A stretch of DNA of 64,000 nucleotides from Fennellomyces sp. T-0311 (GCA_025266875.1 JALLLT010000030.1:372001-436000); one strand, 5' to 3'. Shown: positions 12,352 through 24,687, counted from the stretch's first letter. Translations and numbers: made by a program. Notes: generated from the sequence alone by a model not told the origin.

Positions 12352-15300
12352 TGGAAAGGAAACAAGAGAAGTAAAGGAAAAATGGTGAACGTCATGCACT
12401 ATTTGAAGGTGACTGTTGACCCTATCTCGCATGTCGTGTTACACCGTTCAGGGACGATATAGCCGGTATCCTTGCCCTTGGTTACGCAATTGGGAATGTT
12501 TTCCGGTGCTATTATTGGTAACCAGTACCGCAGCTTACCAGCTTTTCTGTGTCCGATAAGCAGCTCGCTTTTTGTTAAAACCTTATCAAGCCTTCCAGAA
12601 CGACTAAACGTCTAATAAAGTAATTCGTTACTTTTTCGTTTTGGGAATTGGGCTTCCAGCATATAGATCATCGGCAGATGAAAACAAGTATTTCCCGATC
12701 ATATTAAAGGGTCCATGCGGGCGCAGCAAGTTAATGCCAGTTTTCTGATAGCGTATGTTTAAGTGTCTTGTAGTATCAAAATAAGCAGCAGTACAAGATA
12801 ACGAAGCAATTATTGTGGTTTACGAACTCGCAGTGGGAGCAGCTTCATATACTCTCGTATCAGTCATACATATAGCTGATCCTCTTTTAGGTTATTTTCC
12901 CACCATTTTTTTCGATGTAATTTAGTCGCTCTGTATCAAGTCAAATATATACCAACTCCGTTAAAACATCATGATCGAACATCATTTTCTTATTCCTCAG
13001 TTTTTCTGAATAATCTGCTAAGTCAATTATATATATTGTTTATTTACATGTACAGTGAATGTTGAGAAGGGCTGTCGTTGCAGTACTACTGCCTTTGTTA
13101 TATGCATCGCTATCACTCTATTGGAGTGAGAAGTTGGATCCACATGGACAGTATGTGATCATAGTTTTGTCATATGTTCATTGTACGACTAGAATAATTG
13201 GTTTTCTGAGAAGAAATTGTACGAGTAGGTTGACTTGAAGACTTCCAGTCGACCACATACTCGTTTGTATCCATGCTTTGCACGCTTTCTTTGGCATTTT
13301 TTCCAACGATGAACACTCCAAATATAAAGATACATTTGCACTTTGTTCGCCAATCTGTTGATGCATGAACATCATCGCCTTACTATCGAATTTTCTTCTG
13401 ATAGCTTATGCAATCTGCTAGGCATGTGCTGGTTGAGCTAGGTGTGGTACCAATGTGATGTGTTACTTCTTGCGGTGTTGTTTGGTACCGTTAAAAAGTG
13501 TTTGTCTATTATGGTCTGTTTTTTGCTCGCCCATTCTCGTTAGCGATGAATGCCTCAATCTTGCTATGTTGCTGTTCTTGTGTTACAAATGGTGTGCGGT
13601 AGTCGATCCAGCAAGAGCGTAATGGGTTGGTTTACTGGATAATTAATACCGTTTTGACTTTTTGATACTGCAACATCGTGTCGGGATTATCACTGGCGTA
13701 TAAATGACAGCAGTCGTGTATAGGTATTGCTGTGAGGCTATTGGTAAATTTTGGAAAAGAGAGTGCAAAATATGACAAACATGCGCCTTATACTTGCTAT
13801 TCTGGCCACACGATGTCATATATCTATATGTTGAAAACCAGTGGCGTACGTAATCTCAGCAAGGTAATAATATTATGCTTGAATAGATAGCCGGAATTTG
13901 TGTTTCTACCAATGCATCTTTTCTTTAAGGTATTCCGGTGTAATACAACACACAGTGCCGTGTACCTATAACAGCTGAGCATATCGTATATCGAACTGTT
14001 CACGTATTGTTTGACACAACCTTCCTTATCATCCATTTCCACGGATCCCAAATCGATCCCTAGTGCCTGTTTTCCGGATCGCGATAGAGAGCCCTCAACG
14101 CTATCTGAAAGTAACTGAGCAACACTGCTTTATTTTAGCTCCGATGTAGCCCTGCGTTTTGGTTGCAGCTTCTGTCTGTTATAATTTTGGCTTTGACCAT
14201 CGTTCGTGTAAAGCACTTGGTAAACGGGCAATATACCTTGTCGGTACTAAAGCTTGGCTAAAACGTTACTACTGGCTGTGATCGATTTCAGTACGTCACG
14301 ATGTAAAATTCTGGGTATTATTTTTAATCATTGATGCTTTACGCCTGCTAGTACTGTTCCATTAACACTGTTAACGCAGCTTATCTTGCCACCGTTGGGA
14401 AATACTTTGAAGTACGGGTTACTTTTGTCACTTGCTCATTAGCGATGCTTGTCTTTATTCGAGATAGTACGTGACAAGCAATGAGGATGGTACTTCTACT
14501 GTCGTTTTAGCGACCAAACTACCTGGCCTTGTATGCTTTGACATTCCTGCGATACGTAAGCGCTTTAACAATTCTGATACATAACCCATTTGGATAGAAA
14601 GCTTCTCTGGGTTTGGCCGTGCAAAACATCTAAATTATACGGTAACCAAGGTACCGCTGTACGTGGTACCACTACATACTAGGTAATCGTTACGCAAGCA
14701 GAATTGTGAATGTAGAAGAAAGCTGTTCATAAACCAAATTGGCTCCTTTTGTCGTTTTGAGTTGTATAAATGGGCAAAACTGAATAACCTGTTAATAAAT
14801 GAGTAACATTTCGCTGAAGCACATTAAAGTCACTTCTTAGACCTACTTACCATTTTTAAGTGGTATACGTAGGATTAGTATAAAAGTTTGCAGAAAAGCA
14901 TTGCGGGAACTATCACTGCTGCTCACGCTTCATCAGGAGGTTACGTATCAAGATCCATGAATGTATGTATAGTACCTTCGCATCATTACTTCCCCGTTTT
15001 TAGAAGCAGAAAGAATATTCTGCTTGAGCGCTTAGAGTTTCAAATGTTAATAGTCCCTTACCTCGATTCCATTAACTATCGTGAAATCTATCACGGAGAG
15101 GAGCGACCACATTTATTAGTACGGCTATTGAAATGTAGTAGAACATTGAATTGAATTCTCGTTCCAGATAATGACGCCAGTTCACTCTCCTATTTCCTAT
15201 AGACACCGTGAACAAAAAGATGGCGCTTCCCTCTTGTACCATATCCCATGCGAAGGACGAAAATTTATACTTCTCGCTTTTGCAATTTTCGAACGGATTT

Positions 15301-15490
15301 AGTGCCTTTGAAACAGCAACTGACGTTGGTGTTTTCGTTGGCAGCAGTTCCAAAATCTAAAAGCTCAATATAAGTTACTTTTCTCACAAATTGCTGTCCG
15401 GAACTATCACTTCTTTCTTATCACGCGAAAAATTGTTCGTAGATTCACGCATTTTGGCATAGGCGCCCATTGATTTAAGAATTGCATGAC
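12352..15490. other. Gene-poor region, minus-strand coding-like fragments near 13.8-14.3 kb
   Basis: The first part holds the PNP promoter. Beyond it I find no gene. On minus, between about 14300 and 13824, two open stretches follow each other in different frames. One has a CPFTKC pair resembling half a zinc finger, the other contains QALGIDLGSVEMDDKEGC. Their poor joining suggests relics, not a working gene. Between 15353 and 15072 on minus a 93-residue frame (SEKYKFSSFAWDMVQEG) might be an exon of the gene suggested at 15496-16068. The rest is AT-rich and featureless to me. Confidence 0.35.
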
Positions 15491-15495
15491 TTCGT

Positions 15496-16068
15496 TTATC
15501 GATGCGCGACACTTCTTGTGGTTTGCGGGATGGCGGTTGGCTCCTCAAATATATACCTCGTGACCGGACAAAGCACGGGATGTACAGTATAAAGGGATCC
15601 TACATTTGCTAGTCGAGCAGCGGCGTCGTGTTTGATTCGTAAGTTTTGTATCGACTTGTGGATGCTTACTGTAGCTTTGAAAGAATACTTTTTGCATATA
15701 TTTACAAGAAACGCACAATCCCGGTCTCGTTTGAAGTGCGGTTCGACAGTGCTCCATCTTTTTTTCCTAGGCATGTGGTGTGAATTCAGGACTTTCACCG
15801 ACTTGAAAATAGAGTGACTTTTTCTTACCGTAAATCGAAGTGTACCGAGACCTTCAAGGTGTGCCGGATATCCAGAAATATCCCAGATCGCTTTTACTTG
15901 ATAATGTGTTGTTATCATAAAAGCGAATAAAGAAGCTTGCTCGTCTCGGAAGCATGTGTATTTGAAGACAACGGAGTTAATGCTGTAGTGAATTTTTTGT
16001 GGGAGGAATGTATCTGCCTTTGTAGCAAAAGTTGCGAATTTACTCGATAGCCAACCAATATCAACCAT
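15496..16068 (-). CDS. Unrecognised 190-residue reading frame, possibly part of a spliced gene
   Basis: The longest frame in a 6-kb gene-poor stretch. The first 80 residues read like a folded domain (FLPQKIHYSINSVVFKYT, AIWDISGYPAHLEGLG). A donor-like gtaaga follows GTLRFT, and an acceptor-like cctag follows about 60 nt later, so the true product may be spliced and shorter. An overlapping minus-strand frame upstream (16187-15915) could supply a first exon. I recognise no family. Chance is a real alternative for a frame of this length in non-coding DNA. Confidence 0.25.
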   Translation of the reverse strand: MVDIGWLSSKFATFATKADTFLPQKIHYSINSVVFKYTCFRDEQASLFAFMITTHYQVKAIWDISGYPAHLEGLGTLRFTVRKSHSIFKSVKVLNSHHMPRKKRWSTVEPHFKRDRDCAFLVNICKKYSFKATVSIHKSIQNLRIKHDAAARLANVGSLYTVHPVLCPVTRYIFEEPTAIPQTTRSVAHR

Positions 16069-16189
16069 ACTTGCTTAATGGGAATTTGTGATATATCATA
16101 TATGGTTGATTTCAATTTATTTGTATGCACAGATGCATGGTTTTTCTGTTCCAATGTGCATATTTCATCAGGACGTACTGAATACAAGA

Positions 16190-18805
16190 TTGACTTTATG
16201 TCATGGAGTTGCCACTACTAATACAGAAACTTTGACGTGTGAAGGTTGCTGCGATAGCAGTTTCTGTTGATATCGCTGCAGCTTGTAGAAAGCAATACAC
16301 GAAGTAAAGTCCATAGAATACTTTACGCCATATGATTTTGGTGGCCCTTTTTGCGCAGGATTGAATAATGAGAGTGCTATGAGCGCTTTCGTGAGTACAT
16401 AACTGATCATACTACAGTGCTGTCTCTCTTTGACGACATTGGTTACGCTAACAAATTGGTATCTGTCACGGACAAGTCATCGGACGGTATGACTATTGCT
16501 TGGGGATATTGAAAAAGTCTTCCGATACTTTGTTTTGAGCCAAATATGTTTGTCATGTGCTTGTAATAGTCTCTAGTTTATATTGCACTATTTCTTCCTA
16601 GTAAGCCACGAGTATAGTCCTTGATATTAGTGCACAGTGCAGTGTGGAGTACCGAGAAATTTGTCAATGTCATAACACGTCGAATATCGAGCGTCTCGGA
16701 GACGTGTACCATACAGATCCAGGATATTTTCTACACGTTGAATGTATGCTTGGATTCTACGAACAATAAAGTTAGTAAATCAAAACCATCCTCACATTTA
16801 TCTCGTTTGTGCACACCCTAATGAGCAGACTGAATTTTCAGAGCTCACTTTTTGTGACCATCCCATGTTGGTTGCAGCCTAGATTTACGACTTGGCTTCG
16901 GCCTGATAAAGAAACGTTAGGAGACTTTGCATAAGAATAAAGTATCGCACTTACTTTGTTCCATTTCATTTTACATAGTTAGGATGAATGGTAGTTTACG
17001 CTGACCCAGCAGCTGATTTTCAACATATTCGCTTACCATTTGCAGTATCACTTACTCCCTGTCTCGGAGAATTACTAAATGTACGTATCTCCCATAGCAC
17101 ACCACTCTCATCATGCATCTGAATGTATATGTACTATTAATCACGTGAACGTGTTGGAAACTACACCAGTATCAGTATCGGTATCAGCCGTCTACTTTTC
17201 GTGAATTATACAGCTCTCCAGATCAACGATGATCTGAGAATACCAAGGCAAAGTTTTGACGGATTATACTGTTGATAAGAAACGTCTGAATTGAACGTGG
17301 AGGATGAGACTCCTCTTATCTCATATTCAGTGTTCAGAAGTATCTGATCTGGACGTTCATTGTTTAGTATATTAGAACTTTGCGTCGGCTTTTCCAAGCT
17401 TGTGTATATATTGCTAATGCAGGCCCCAACAAACTTCCTTCTCGAAAAGTAGTTGACAAAGAAGACAAATTTTCTACTTGCAGTTACAAATACAACCTTC
17501 TGTTGGCTATTGTAGATGCTTTCTAACTGTGATTTTCGGTCTAACAATATACATCAAGCTGCATGACCCGTTAGCATGGTATGCCTTTTGGTCATTGTAT
17601 AGGTATGGGGTCACTGCACTCAACAGATTCGATTGAGTGTCAATTGCGTACTCTAGCTACTTTTACGTGACTTACCGCTATTCTTGTATTTGAGAGAATA
17701 ATACCGTACATGAGCGAAGATTACGTAAAGTTTATGCATTGTTGCGCACTCCTGGATCGTTTATCTGCGCACTATATTTGATATCTCTTGACAATTCTGA
17801 GAGTACAAGTTTCCAACATATGATCCGGAAAATCAACCTGACACAGGAGTATTCAATATAATAGTTTATTGACTGTGTGGACGAGGTCTTTGAATTTTTT
17901 ATTAAATGGCGGGTTCGTTCACACTGCTGTTGTTTGATGATGATGATGCTTGGATTTGACTTGATGAGCTTCTTTTTGTGATAGGTACTGGTTGCAGGAA
18001 TGGGAGAAGAAACCTCCTTTATCTTCAAGATAGATTTTGTCCTCCCTCCGCTGCTCCAAACGCCAAAGCTAACTTGCGCGTGAGTACATCTGTTTCTCTT
18101 TCAATGCCATTCTCGCCGTTTCTTCGATACTCTCGGCTGGCAATACATATATGCCAAGTGTTATTGTGGATACTATTGCGAGCAACGCTACCTTATTATC
18201 CATCGATGCCTATATGCGAAAAAGAGTAGCTTAAATGTGCCAAACACAAAAGTGTGTCGGAACTTGATTCAGGATGTCGAATTAGAGACGAGGACGTGGT
18301 TTTTGATAAAGATATTGATCAAGAACATTCTATCTTGGGTAAATCTTTCATATTCAAATGGAGCAAGTTAAACTTGTCATAGGTAACATCTTGGTCATAC
18401 ATGCAACTTGACTCCAGAGAAAAAAAAAGAGCGCAACTTTAAAGGGCGCCATTTGCTAAGCTTGGCAATTACAGCCTATTTTGGATTGCAAAGGAAGGTG
18501 TCACATTACAAAAGACGAAAAAGAAAAATAGTCAACCGATTTTTGACCTTGGAAACGGATTGCCACGACAACAAGAAGCATCGAAAAGAAAAAGGTGAAT
18601 ACGGATGAATGAAATTATGCAACTTGCCGACACCCGCGTTTCGGGACCAAATTAGCCGATGTAGGGGCGAGCGTCTGTATTTTTTTTTAAAGCGGCTCCA
18701 CGTATGGAGGAAGAATATATTTGCCGGGCATAAGAGTCATGATATAATTCTCAGTTGCACTGGTGTGTTTCTCTTTACTTTCTCTTTCACACAAAATTCC
18801 ACACC
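16190..18805. other. Gene-poor region upstream of the GNAT gene
   Basis: No firm gene. Two minus-strand items are worth recording. A 113-residue frame at 17547-17206 has no clear family. A short frame at 18203-18069 starts MDNKVALLAIVSTITLGIY, a plausible single membrane helix, and continues ESIEETARMALKEKQ before a possible donor gtactc; it might be exon 1 of a small membrane protein continued at 18028-17732. The last 200 bases contain the GNAT promoter and leader. Confidence 0.3.
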
Positions 18806-19774
18806 ATGGCTCCCAAGATTAGTAAAGAGACCGACATTCGTAATCCCAAGCTTACGCTACGAACATACCAACCCGAGGATCTACAAGCTGTGAATGCACT
18901 CTTTAGCAGCACGACGTATGCGCTTGTACTGGAAGGCGTCCGAGCAAAACTATGGGCACCCATGACATGGATACTATGGTTTGCGGGATACACTGGACTG
19001 ATGATACTGATACCAAACACCATCTTTGGCTGGGACGATCGAGAAAATACCTGGCCGGAGTACTTTTTACGACTATTTATATCGGCTGCGTGGGCAGCGA
19101 TTGGATTTATGATGGTATTCTTAAAGACGGAACGATACGACGTGCGCGAGATGATTGAAGAAGGCCGGGAGAATGATTTGAGCGACCCTGAAGTATACTA
19201 CCTCAATTATGAACAGGACCAAGACGGAAAACGTGTCCGCAAGCCCGCATCGGAGCAACTGCCGTCCCATTTCTGGGTCTTGCTTGTCGACGGTCAAATC
19301 TGTGGTATGGCTGCACTGGCCATGAATTCCGAGCGTGTCATGAGCAAGCGCGCTCCCTTGGGTACACCTCTGCAAGAAGTGGGCGCTTTCATTTGTCGAC
19401 GACTCGGTTTGCCGGTATTCAGCTTTCTCAAGCCAAAGCTCTCGTACAAGGTGTTTGGAGAGGAGACGGGAGATAAATTGGCGGTGTTGCAACGATTGGC
19501 TATCGATAATGATTATCAGAACTGCGGTTTGTCCACGTTGCTGATAAACCGGGTCATGTCGTGGGCAAGCGAACATGGTATCGAGGAGGTGCTGGCGACC
19601 ACCACCGAAGTGAACATGGCCGCTGAACAAATTCTCACCAAGCGTCATGACTTCAAGATTATTGAGAAGGAAAAGACGTGGCTGGGTAATTATCACGCAT
19701 TGTTGGTGTGCAACGTCAAGGAATGGATGGAGAAGCATAATGACCAGGCTAAAAAGTTTTATAAACGTGTATAA
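18806..19774 (+). CDS. Membrane-anchored GNAT-family N-acetyltransferase
   Basis: Single-exon gene of 322 residues. I chose ATG 18806 (MAPKISKETDI): it follows a CT/CA-rich leader and begins just before the GNAT start LTLRTYQPEDLQAV; a Met 51 bases upstream adds a non-homologous leader. Two hydrophobic segments near residues 52-75 and 86-104 (WILWFAGYTGLMILIP, FISAAWAAIGFMMVF) interrupt the domain, as in NAT8-like membrane acetyltransferases. The acetyl-CoA motif A region reads LAVLQRLAIDNDYQNCGLS with a Q-x-x-G-L-S loop, followed by an amphipathic helix and a motif-B-like VNMAAEQIL. The substrate cannot be read from the sequence. The next gene starts 162 bp downstream on the same strand. Confidence 0.8.
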   Translation: MAPKISKETDIRNPKLTLRTYQPEDLQAVNALFSSTTYALVLEGVRAKLWAPMTWILWFAGYTGLMILIPNTIFGWDDRENTWPEYFLRLFISAAWAAIGFMMVFLKTERYDVREMIEEGRENDLSDPEVYYLNYEQDQDGKRVRKPASEQLPSHFWVLLVDGQICGMAALAMNSERVMSKRAPLGTPLQEVGAFICRRLGLPVFSFLKPKLSYKVFGEETGDKLAVLQRLAIDNDYQNCGLSTLLINRVMSWASEHGIEEVLATTTEVNMAAEQILTKRHDFKIIEKEKTWLGNYHALLVCNVKEWMEKHNDQAKKFYKRV

Positions 19775-19936
19775 ATAATATAATTTTTTTTTACTTTGCA
19801 TCATTGTTGTTGTTTCCATGTCGTACAATTTCGTGAGAAAGGTGTTGTTTGACAACAGTTTTCATTGCATGTTTAAAGCTGCAAGGTTGAGCTCCGACGT
19901 TCTTTTTTCCTTTTTTCAACCCGAGTAGTTTTTGCA

Positions 19937-21521
19937 ATGAGCAGTAATGAAGGTCATGTTTCTGACCGTGCCATGATGGCATTCGAGAATCCAAACCCAA
20001 TGCGCGACACATTTATCGCGTCGGGCAACGCCATTTTCAACCCGGAGACCGAGATTCTAAGCATAGGAGTAGCGCAGAATGATCTTATGCAGGAAGAGCT
20101 GAAAGAAAAAGTGGGTGGAGGTGCAAACAGCGAGTAAAGCACTAACCTAACAATCATGAAAGGTATCCACAGCACTCGAGTTCAGTGTCAAGGTAACAAA
20201 AGAATACGACAACATTCTTCCCATACTGATAAGATACACGCCACTCCCCCTTCCCAAAAAAAATAGGATTTTGGCTATGGTGACCCTCATGGCTCTAGAC
20301 ACCTTCGCGACCAAGTAGCAGGTCTACTGAACCGCCACTTTAATCCACACATTCCTCTTGTCTATGAGAATTTACTTTGCACAACTGGAGCAGGTGCAGC
20401 CGTATTCTTTCTCACGCTGGGCATCACCAACCCGGGCGACAGTATCCTCATCATCAGTCCATACTATGGCAACTTTGACTCTGACGTTTGTGTTGGGTCG
20501 CAAGTCAGCAATGTCCCTTTTTATCCTTCCGAGACCGAGGATGGTGATATTGCCATTCATGCAGAAAAGTTGAATGAAGCGGTGGAAAATGCGCAGCAGA
20601 GTGGGAAAAAAATCAAGGCCATATTGATTACAAATCCACACAATCCATTGGGACGGTAAGAATTTGCTGCAGAAAATCAAAATGGATTCATGCATACATA
20701 ACCTTATGAAAACACTAGATGCTTTACTCGCGAATCCCTCGAGAATGTGTTGCGTGTCGCATCCAAGCATACGCTTCATGTTATTTCAGACGAAGTGTAT
20801 GGTTTATCGACATTTACACATATCGTGAATCCCAAAAAGGACAACCCGTTCATTTCATACCTGAGCTTCTCGAATCTGGCAGAATTGATTGATCCCAGTT
20901 TGGTTCATGTTATTTATGGCTTCTCCAAGGATTTCTGCTTGAATGGTTTCCGTGTGGGATTCATTATTGATCAGCATAATCCGAAATTGCGCGAATATCT
21001 CAAGGCCACAGCGTAAGGCTTCCACTTGTGTATATGTTGATCATGGTGCCAATTGTATTTTTTTTTTACTACAGTTTGTTCAGTTACATTTCATCTATCA
21101 TGGATCGACTGCTGCGCAACATGTTGGCTGATGAAGAATGGGTAGACCGGTAATTTGTCTTAAACGGATAATTCAATATTTCACTAACAACTTTTGCAAC
21201 AGTTTCTTTGCAACGAATCAACGACGAATTGGCGATGCATATGTATATGCGACTGAGTTGCTTGACAAGTTCAAGATTCCGTACCTACCATCGGAGAGTG
21301 GACACTTTTTAATGATCGACTTGACGTCGCACCCGAATATCAACACGATTGAGGATGAAAAGGCGGTGTTTATGAAGCTGTTGGACGAGGGAGTGTACAT
21401 TGCACCAGGTCATATCTTCCATACGCGCAAGGCCGGATATTTTCGATTGACATTTACCGTGAATCGAAACAAGCTAGAAACTGGCCTTAGCAAGTTCGCT
21501 CAAGTGGTGGAGCAGTTTTAG
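19937..21521 (+). CDS. ACC-synthase-like PLP-dependent aminotransferase (class I/II)
   Basis: Fold-type I PLP enzyme most like 1-aminocyclopropane-1-carboxylate synthases and related aminotransferases. Exons: 19937-20110, 20163-20192, 20267-20655, 20719-21012, 21075-21149, 21203-21521; 426 residues. Exon 2 is only 30 nt (VSTALEFSVK), bridging QNDLMQEELKEK to DFGYGDPHGSRHLR as the family requires. Other landmarks: TTGAGAAVFFL, ITNPHNPLGR (binds the PLP pyridine side), HVISDEVYG, YGFSKDFCLNGFRVG with the Schiff-base lysine at about 268, and GYFRLTFT near the end with the carboxylate-binding Arg. Fungal members seldom have proven ACC synthase activity, so the substrate is open. The first residues of the catalytic fold look complete. 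Confidence 0.88.
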
Positions 21522-22220
21522 TTTAAAGAGAGAGAGTCTAGAACAAAATATACAGTGGACTTTTCTTTTCTCTCCTTATGGTTGGCGCTTCTTCATCTTG
21601 GTGTAACCAGAGTTTCTCTTTGGCGGTGTGTTCCAACATCAGCTTGGTCAAGTGCGTTTAACACAAGGTCTTGATCGATTTGGCAAAGGATGGTCGTTTG
21701 TGAATTGACCACTATGATTTGCCCACATTTCTGTCGCGGCAAACTTTACCAAAAGTCGATCCGATTAAGATCCATTCCGTTGCCAACTCCGTGACGCGGA
21801 ACGTGTCTGCAATGCAGGTTTCTTTGAACAAAATTGGCAGGTTGCGTATGGATGAGTCAAGGAACGTGCCAAGGACCCCATGCTCAAACAAACCTCTAGT
21901 TTGATATGACATGGCCGATAAAGATCAATACCTTGTAAGATGTTGTCATGAACATTGTCTTTGTACACATTATTGCCCGAGTCACCTCGCAGAACGAGAC
22001 GGTGCTGCTGCCTGGACAATCGTCAATAGAAGGTCGGGAGCACCAGAGCCCATCCATACTATTATAAAGAAACACGTACTACCAAAGAGATAGGCGCTTG
22101 CTGTCTTCTATGACGATAACGACCACTTACATCAGTTAGATCAATCAATATAGACGTACCTTGAGCAAAAGTACGTACTGTCACACTTCTATTCTATTCT
22201 CTCCACTAAAAGTGTTAATG
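21522..22220. other. Region holding possible 3' exons of a broken minus-strand gene
   Basis: No firm gene. Minus-strand frames here (about 22100-21560) look partly coding: one contains QQHRLVLRGDSGNNVY and KDNVHDNILQ, preceded in frame by an in-frame TGA; others contain EHGVLGTFLDSS and LMLEHTAKEKLWLHQDE. Their order and spacing suggest they continue the membrane-protein relic at 22225-23050. Only very short introns would link them, so I do not draw a model. Confidence 0.3.
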
Positions 22221-22224
22221 GAAG

Positions 22225-23050
22225 GTGCTTTAAGTCAAGGTATAATAATCACCTAAGGCATATGTTATGAGTTTTTTTTTCATATGCCTCTTTGGAAAGC
22301 TTTTTATTTGATAAATCACCGATCCGAAAGTAAAAGCGATGGACCTTGCATAGAATGCGACAGTACCAAATAAGACGCAGAGCGCCATGTATAAAACACA
22401 CTCAGCCAAGCTGAAGTTGTAACGTTTATCCGACAAGTTGAAAATCAACAACAGCCCACATCCGAAAAGGAAAGTTGCACCACGTGCGAATCGATGCCGC
22501 ACTGGCCCAAAAAGTTGATCTCAATTGTGATCTTGAAACGCTTGGGTGTATTTCAACACGACTATCTGGTTAAATTGCAATAAAACGCCCCTCCCAATGA
22601 GTACACGTTGGTATGTAGTCTATTCAATTGATGGAGCAGATCATACTGTTGTTATGCATAAAGTCGATAAAGACCGACCACTTTGGCCTCTAAACCAAAG
22701 TTAGAAAAGACGCCGATCAATTCCGTGTTGCGGTGATCAACTTTCGTAGACCGTGTTGACAAATCAAACAATACTCTCGTGAAGAAAACGTAATGATGAT
22801 GACTTTTTATTTAATTATGGAGATAGCCAAGCTTGCCCAACTTGCGTGGAAGCTATCCCTCGAGTAGTTTATGCATTTGACAATAGTCATTAGAGCATAT
22901 ATACAATGGCAGATCCAAGAGAGCAAGGCACTTGTATTTGAATCCGACCGTAGGTATTTATAACCGAATCATTAAGTGCTTTGTGTCCCCGGTTTGTCCT
23001 ACGTAAGCACCATAGTAGATCGCAGCGAAAACAAGGATAATTGCTGTCCG
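22225..23050 (-). pseudogene. Remains of a membrane-protein gene with an in-frame stop
   Basis: Minus-strand blocks: from an acceptor at 23051, RTAIILVFAAIYYGAYVGQT; then about 22799-22690, RVLFDLSTRSTKVDH and NTELIGVFSNFGLEAKV. A canonical 59-nt intron (gtcggt to aatag) leads to a frame running from about 22619 to 22230 that starts TTYQRVLIGRGVLLQFNQ. This last frame is open except for one TGA after KYTQAFQDHN (near 22525). It resumes at once with DQLFGPVRHRFARG and two hydrophobic spans (ATFLFGCGLLLIF; ECVLYMALCVLFGTVAFY). TGG to TGA is a single transition and Trp fits the site, so a recently inactivated gene or a base error is the simplest reading. I do not recognise the family; a mitochondrial TMEM-type protein is a guess. 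Confidence 0.4.
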
Positions 23051-23357
23051 CTAATATTTTACTTTAATGACGAGTTTAAGCACACGCAACACCTTGATTA
23101 TAGAGCAATTGGAAAGTAAAATGCGTACATTGTGCGGGACGGCATTGAAGAATCAGTATGCTCCAAAGTAGTATTATAAGTGCTAGGAGCTTTTACATTG
23201 TCGATTCTCTTTGATAGCGTTTCGACCAAATTCGTACACGATTTCCCAAAAATCGTAGTGTTAAATAGTGGCGCGTTATATTGGTGCTTCCATGACAACG
23301 GCTTCGTAGCAATTGTGAAATAAGCTCCTTGCACAAACCATAATTGGTATCACTATC

Positions 23358-23725
23358 ATGGACTTTCGTCCGCTTATCGCCATTGCTTTTACGTACGCTG
23401 TAGTCTCATTTTGCTGCGAAAGTCTTATCAAACTGCAATTAATCAAACTTGCAGCAGCTGTGGTTATTCGTGATGCATATTGTGCGGATAGTCAGATCAC
23501 GCTATATTTCTTTGCGCACATTGATAAGACGGATAAAACCCGACAAATGGACCCTTTCAGGTACCCACATCCCTGTCCATAGGCTGATGAATTATTGAAT
23601 ACAGAACCATGCACACTGGATTCATTCAGCCGACGCGCTTTCATCATATGCAATTCGAATGGCGTTTTAGCACTCCATATCGGGAAGCCATGGGCAACAT
23701 GGGTCGTTCCGATGTTTCTCCATAG
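23358..23725 (+). CDS. Possible two-exon small gene, unrecognised
   Basis: Exons 23358-23560 and 23605-23725 join in phase across a 44-nt intron with ctgat and acag signals, giving 107 residues. The N-terminus (MDFRPLIAIAFTYAVVSF) looks like a signal peptide or membrane helix. The second exon reads HTGFIQPTRFHHMQFEW. I recognise no family, and frames of this length also arise by chance. The model rests only on phase and splice agreement. Confidence 0.25.
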
Positions 23726-24687
23726 GTGTGTGTACTATCATACAGGGTCTATATTGATTCTCAACAAACGGAAACGCGCAGACGATCCGATAATAGACTG
23801 AAAGAAATCTCAGTTTATGCTGATCTGGGTATAGAAGGCGCTAAATAGCTTGGCCTGGCAAGAGACCAGATTAGTTATAGTGGCGTTATTTATATAACAA
23901 AACCAGGGCCAGACTTTACATTCTGGAGAGACACCTTGCTTGAAAAGGTGTATAAAAATTTTTTGAAACACGAGTTGAGGTTCAATCGGTCCTTACGTGT
24001 ACGACGGTAGGGCATAAACTCTTTAATGAACGGACTGATAGGTTAACACGTGTTTCCCTCAAAGCAAGAACCAGAGTAAAAAAAAGGGGGGAAGAGATCA
24101 GAAACGATAATGTAGGGTTCTGTAATGGATGACGATACGCATAGATCAGGGAAAACAAAGGATGAAAGAAAACAGCCGTATAAGCCGTTTTTTTTTGTCT
24201 GATCTGTGAAAGTTTAAGCAACGGCCACGGTTGAAAAAATAGAAATGGGTATTTATTTTGTAACAGCATGCAATGCTGATTCTTTTATTAAATTTTGACA
24301 GATGTTGCACCATCTTGGTAATACCAGGCTCTGTGGACTAGAGTGATTGCCCTAAATAGACATGCGTCTCCCTGCTGAACGGTGCAGATTTCGGGGACCG
24401 CCTTATTGCATCAAAAAGGCGCGCAAAGCATGTCAAAAAAACAGCAGATCTTTTTTGAGACAACAAGGTTCCGCAAGACAAGTGATAAAAAGACAAACGC
24501 AAGGATGGCCAGCATAAAAAGGGCAGACTTTTGCTCCTTTTGCGGATCAAGAAAAGAATGGTGTCGGATGGCTCATATCGAGGATAGACACACACAAAAA
24601 AAGCTAATGTTACGATAGTTTTGCATCGTACCCCATGCAATATATAATTTTAGTAAAGCCGCGTGCAAAGTACAACCTGATAAATGC
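23726..24687. other. Intergenic region before the Lys/Glu-rich gene
   Basis: AT-rich, with homopolymer runs and no reading frame that looks coding. The end of this stretch leads into the TATA-containing promoter of the gene at 24763. Confidence 0.4.

Noticed and set aside
17206..17547. Retroelement aspartic-protease remnant
   Set aside because: A vague resemblance around GACISNIYTS without the catalytic Asp-Ser/Thr-Gly triad; too weak to call.
19121..19855. 244-residue frame on minus over the GNAT gene
   Set aside because: Antisense shadow of a well-supported coding exon, with no family resemblance and unnatural composition.
22225..22620. TGA read as Trp, i.e. a nuclear copy of mitochondrial DNA
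   Set aside because: Upstream blocks have spliceosomal intron signals and the base composition is that of its surroundings; a point mutation in a nuclear gene is simpler.
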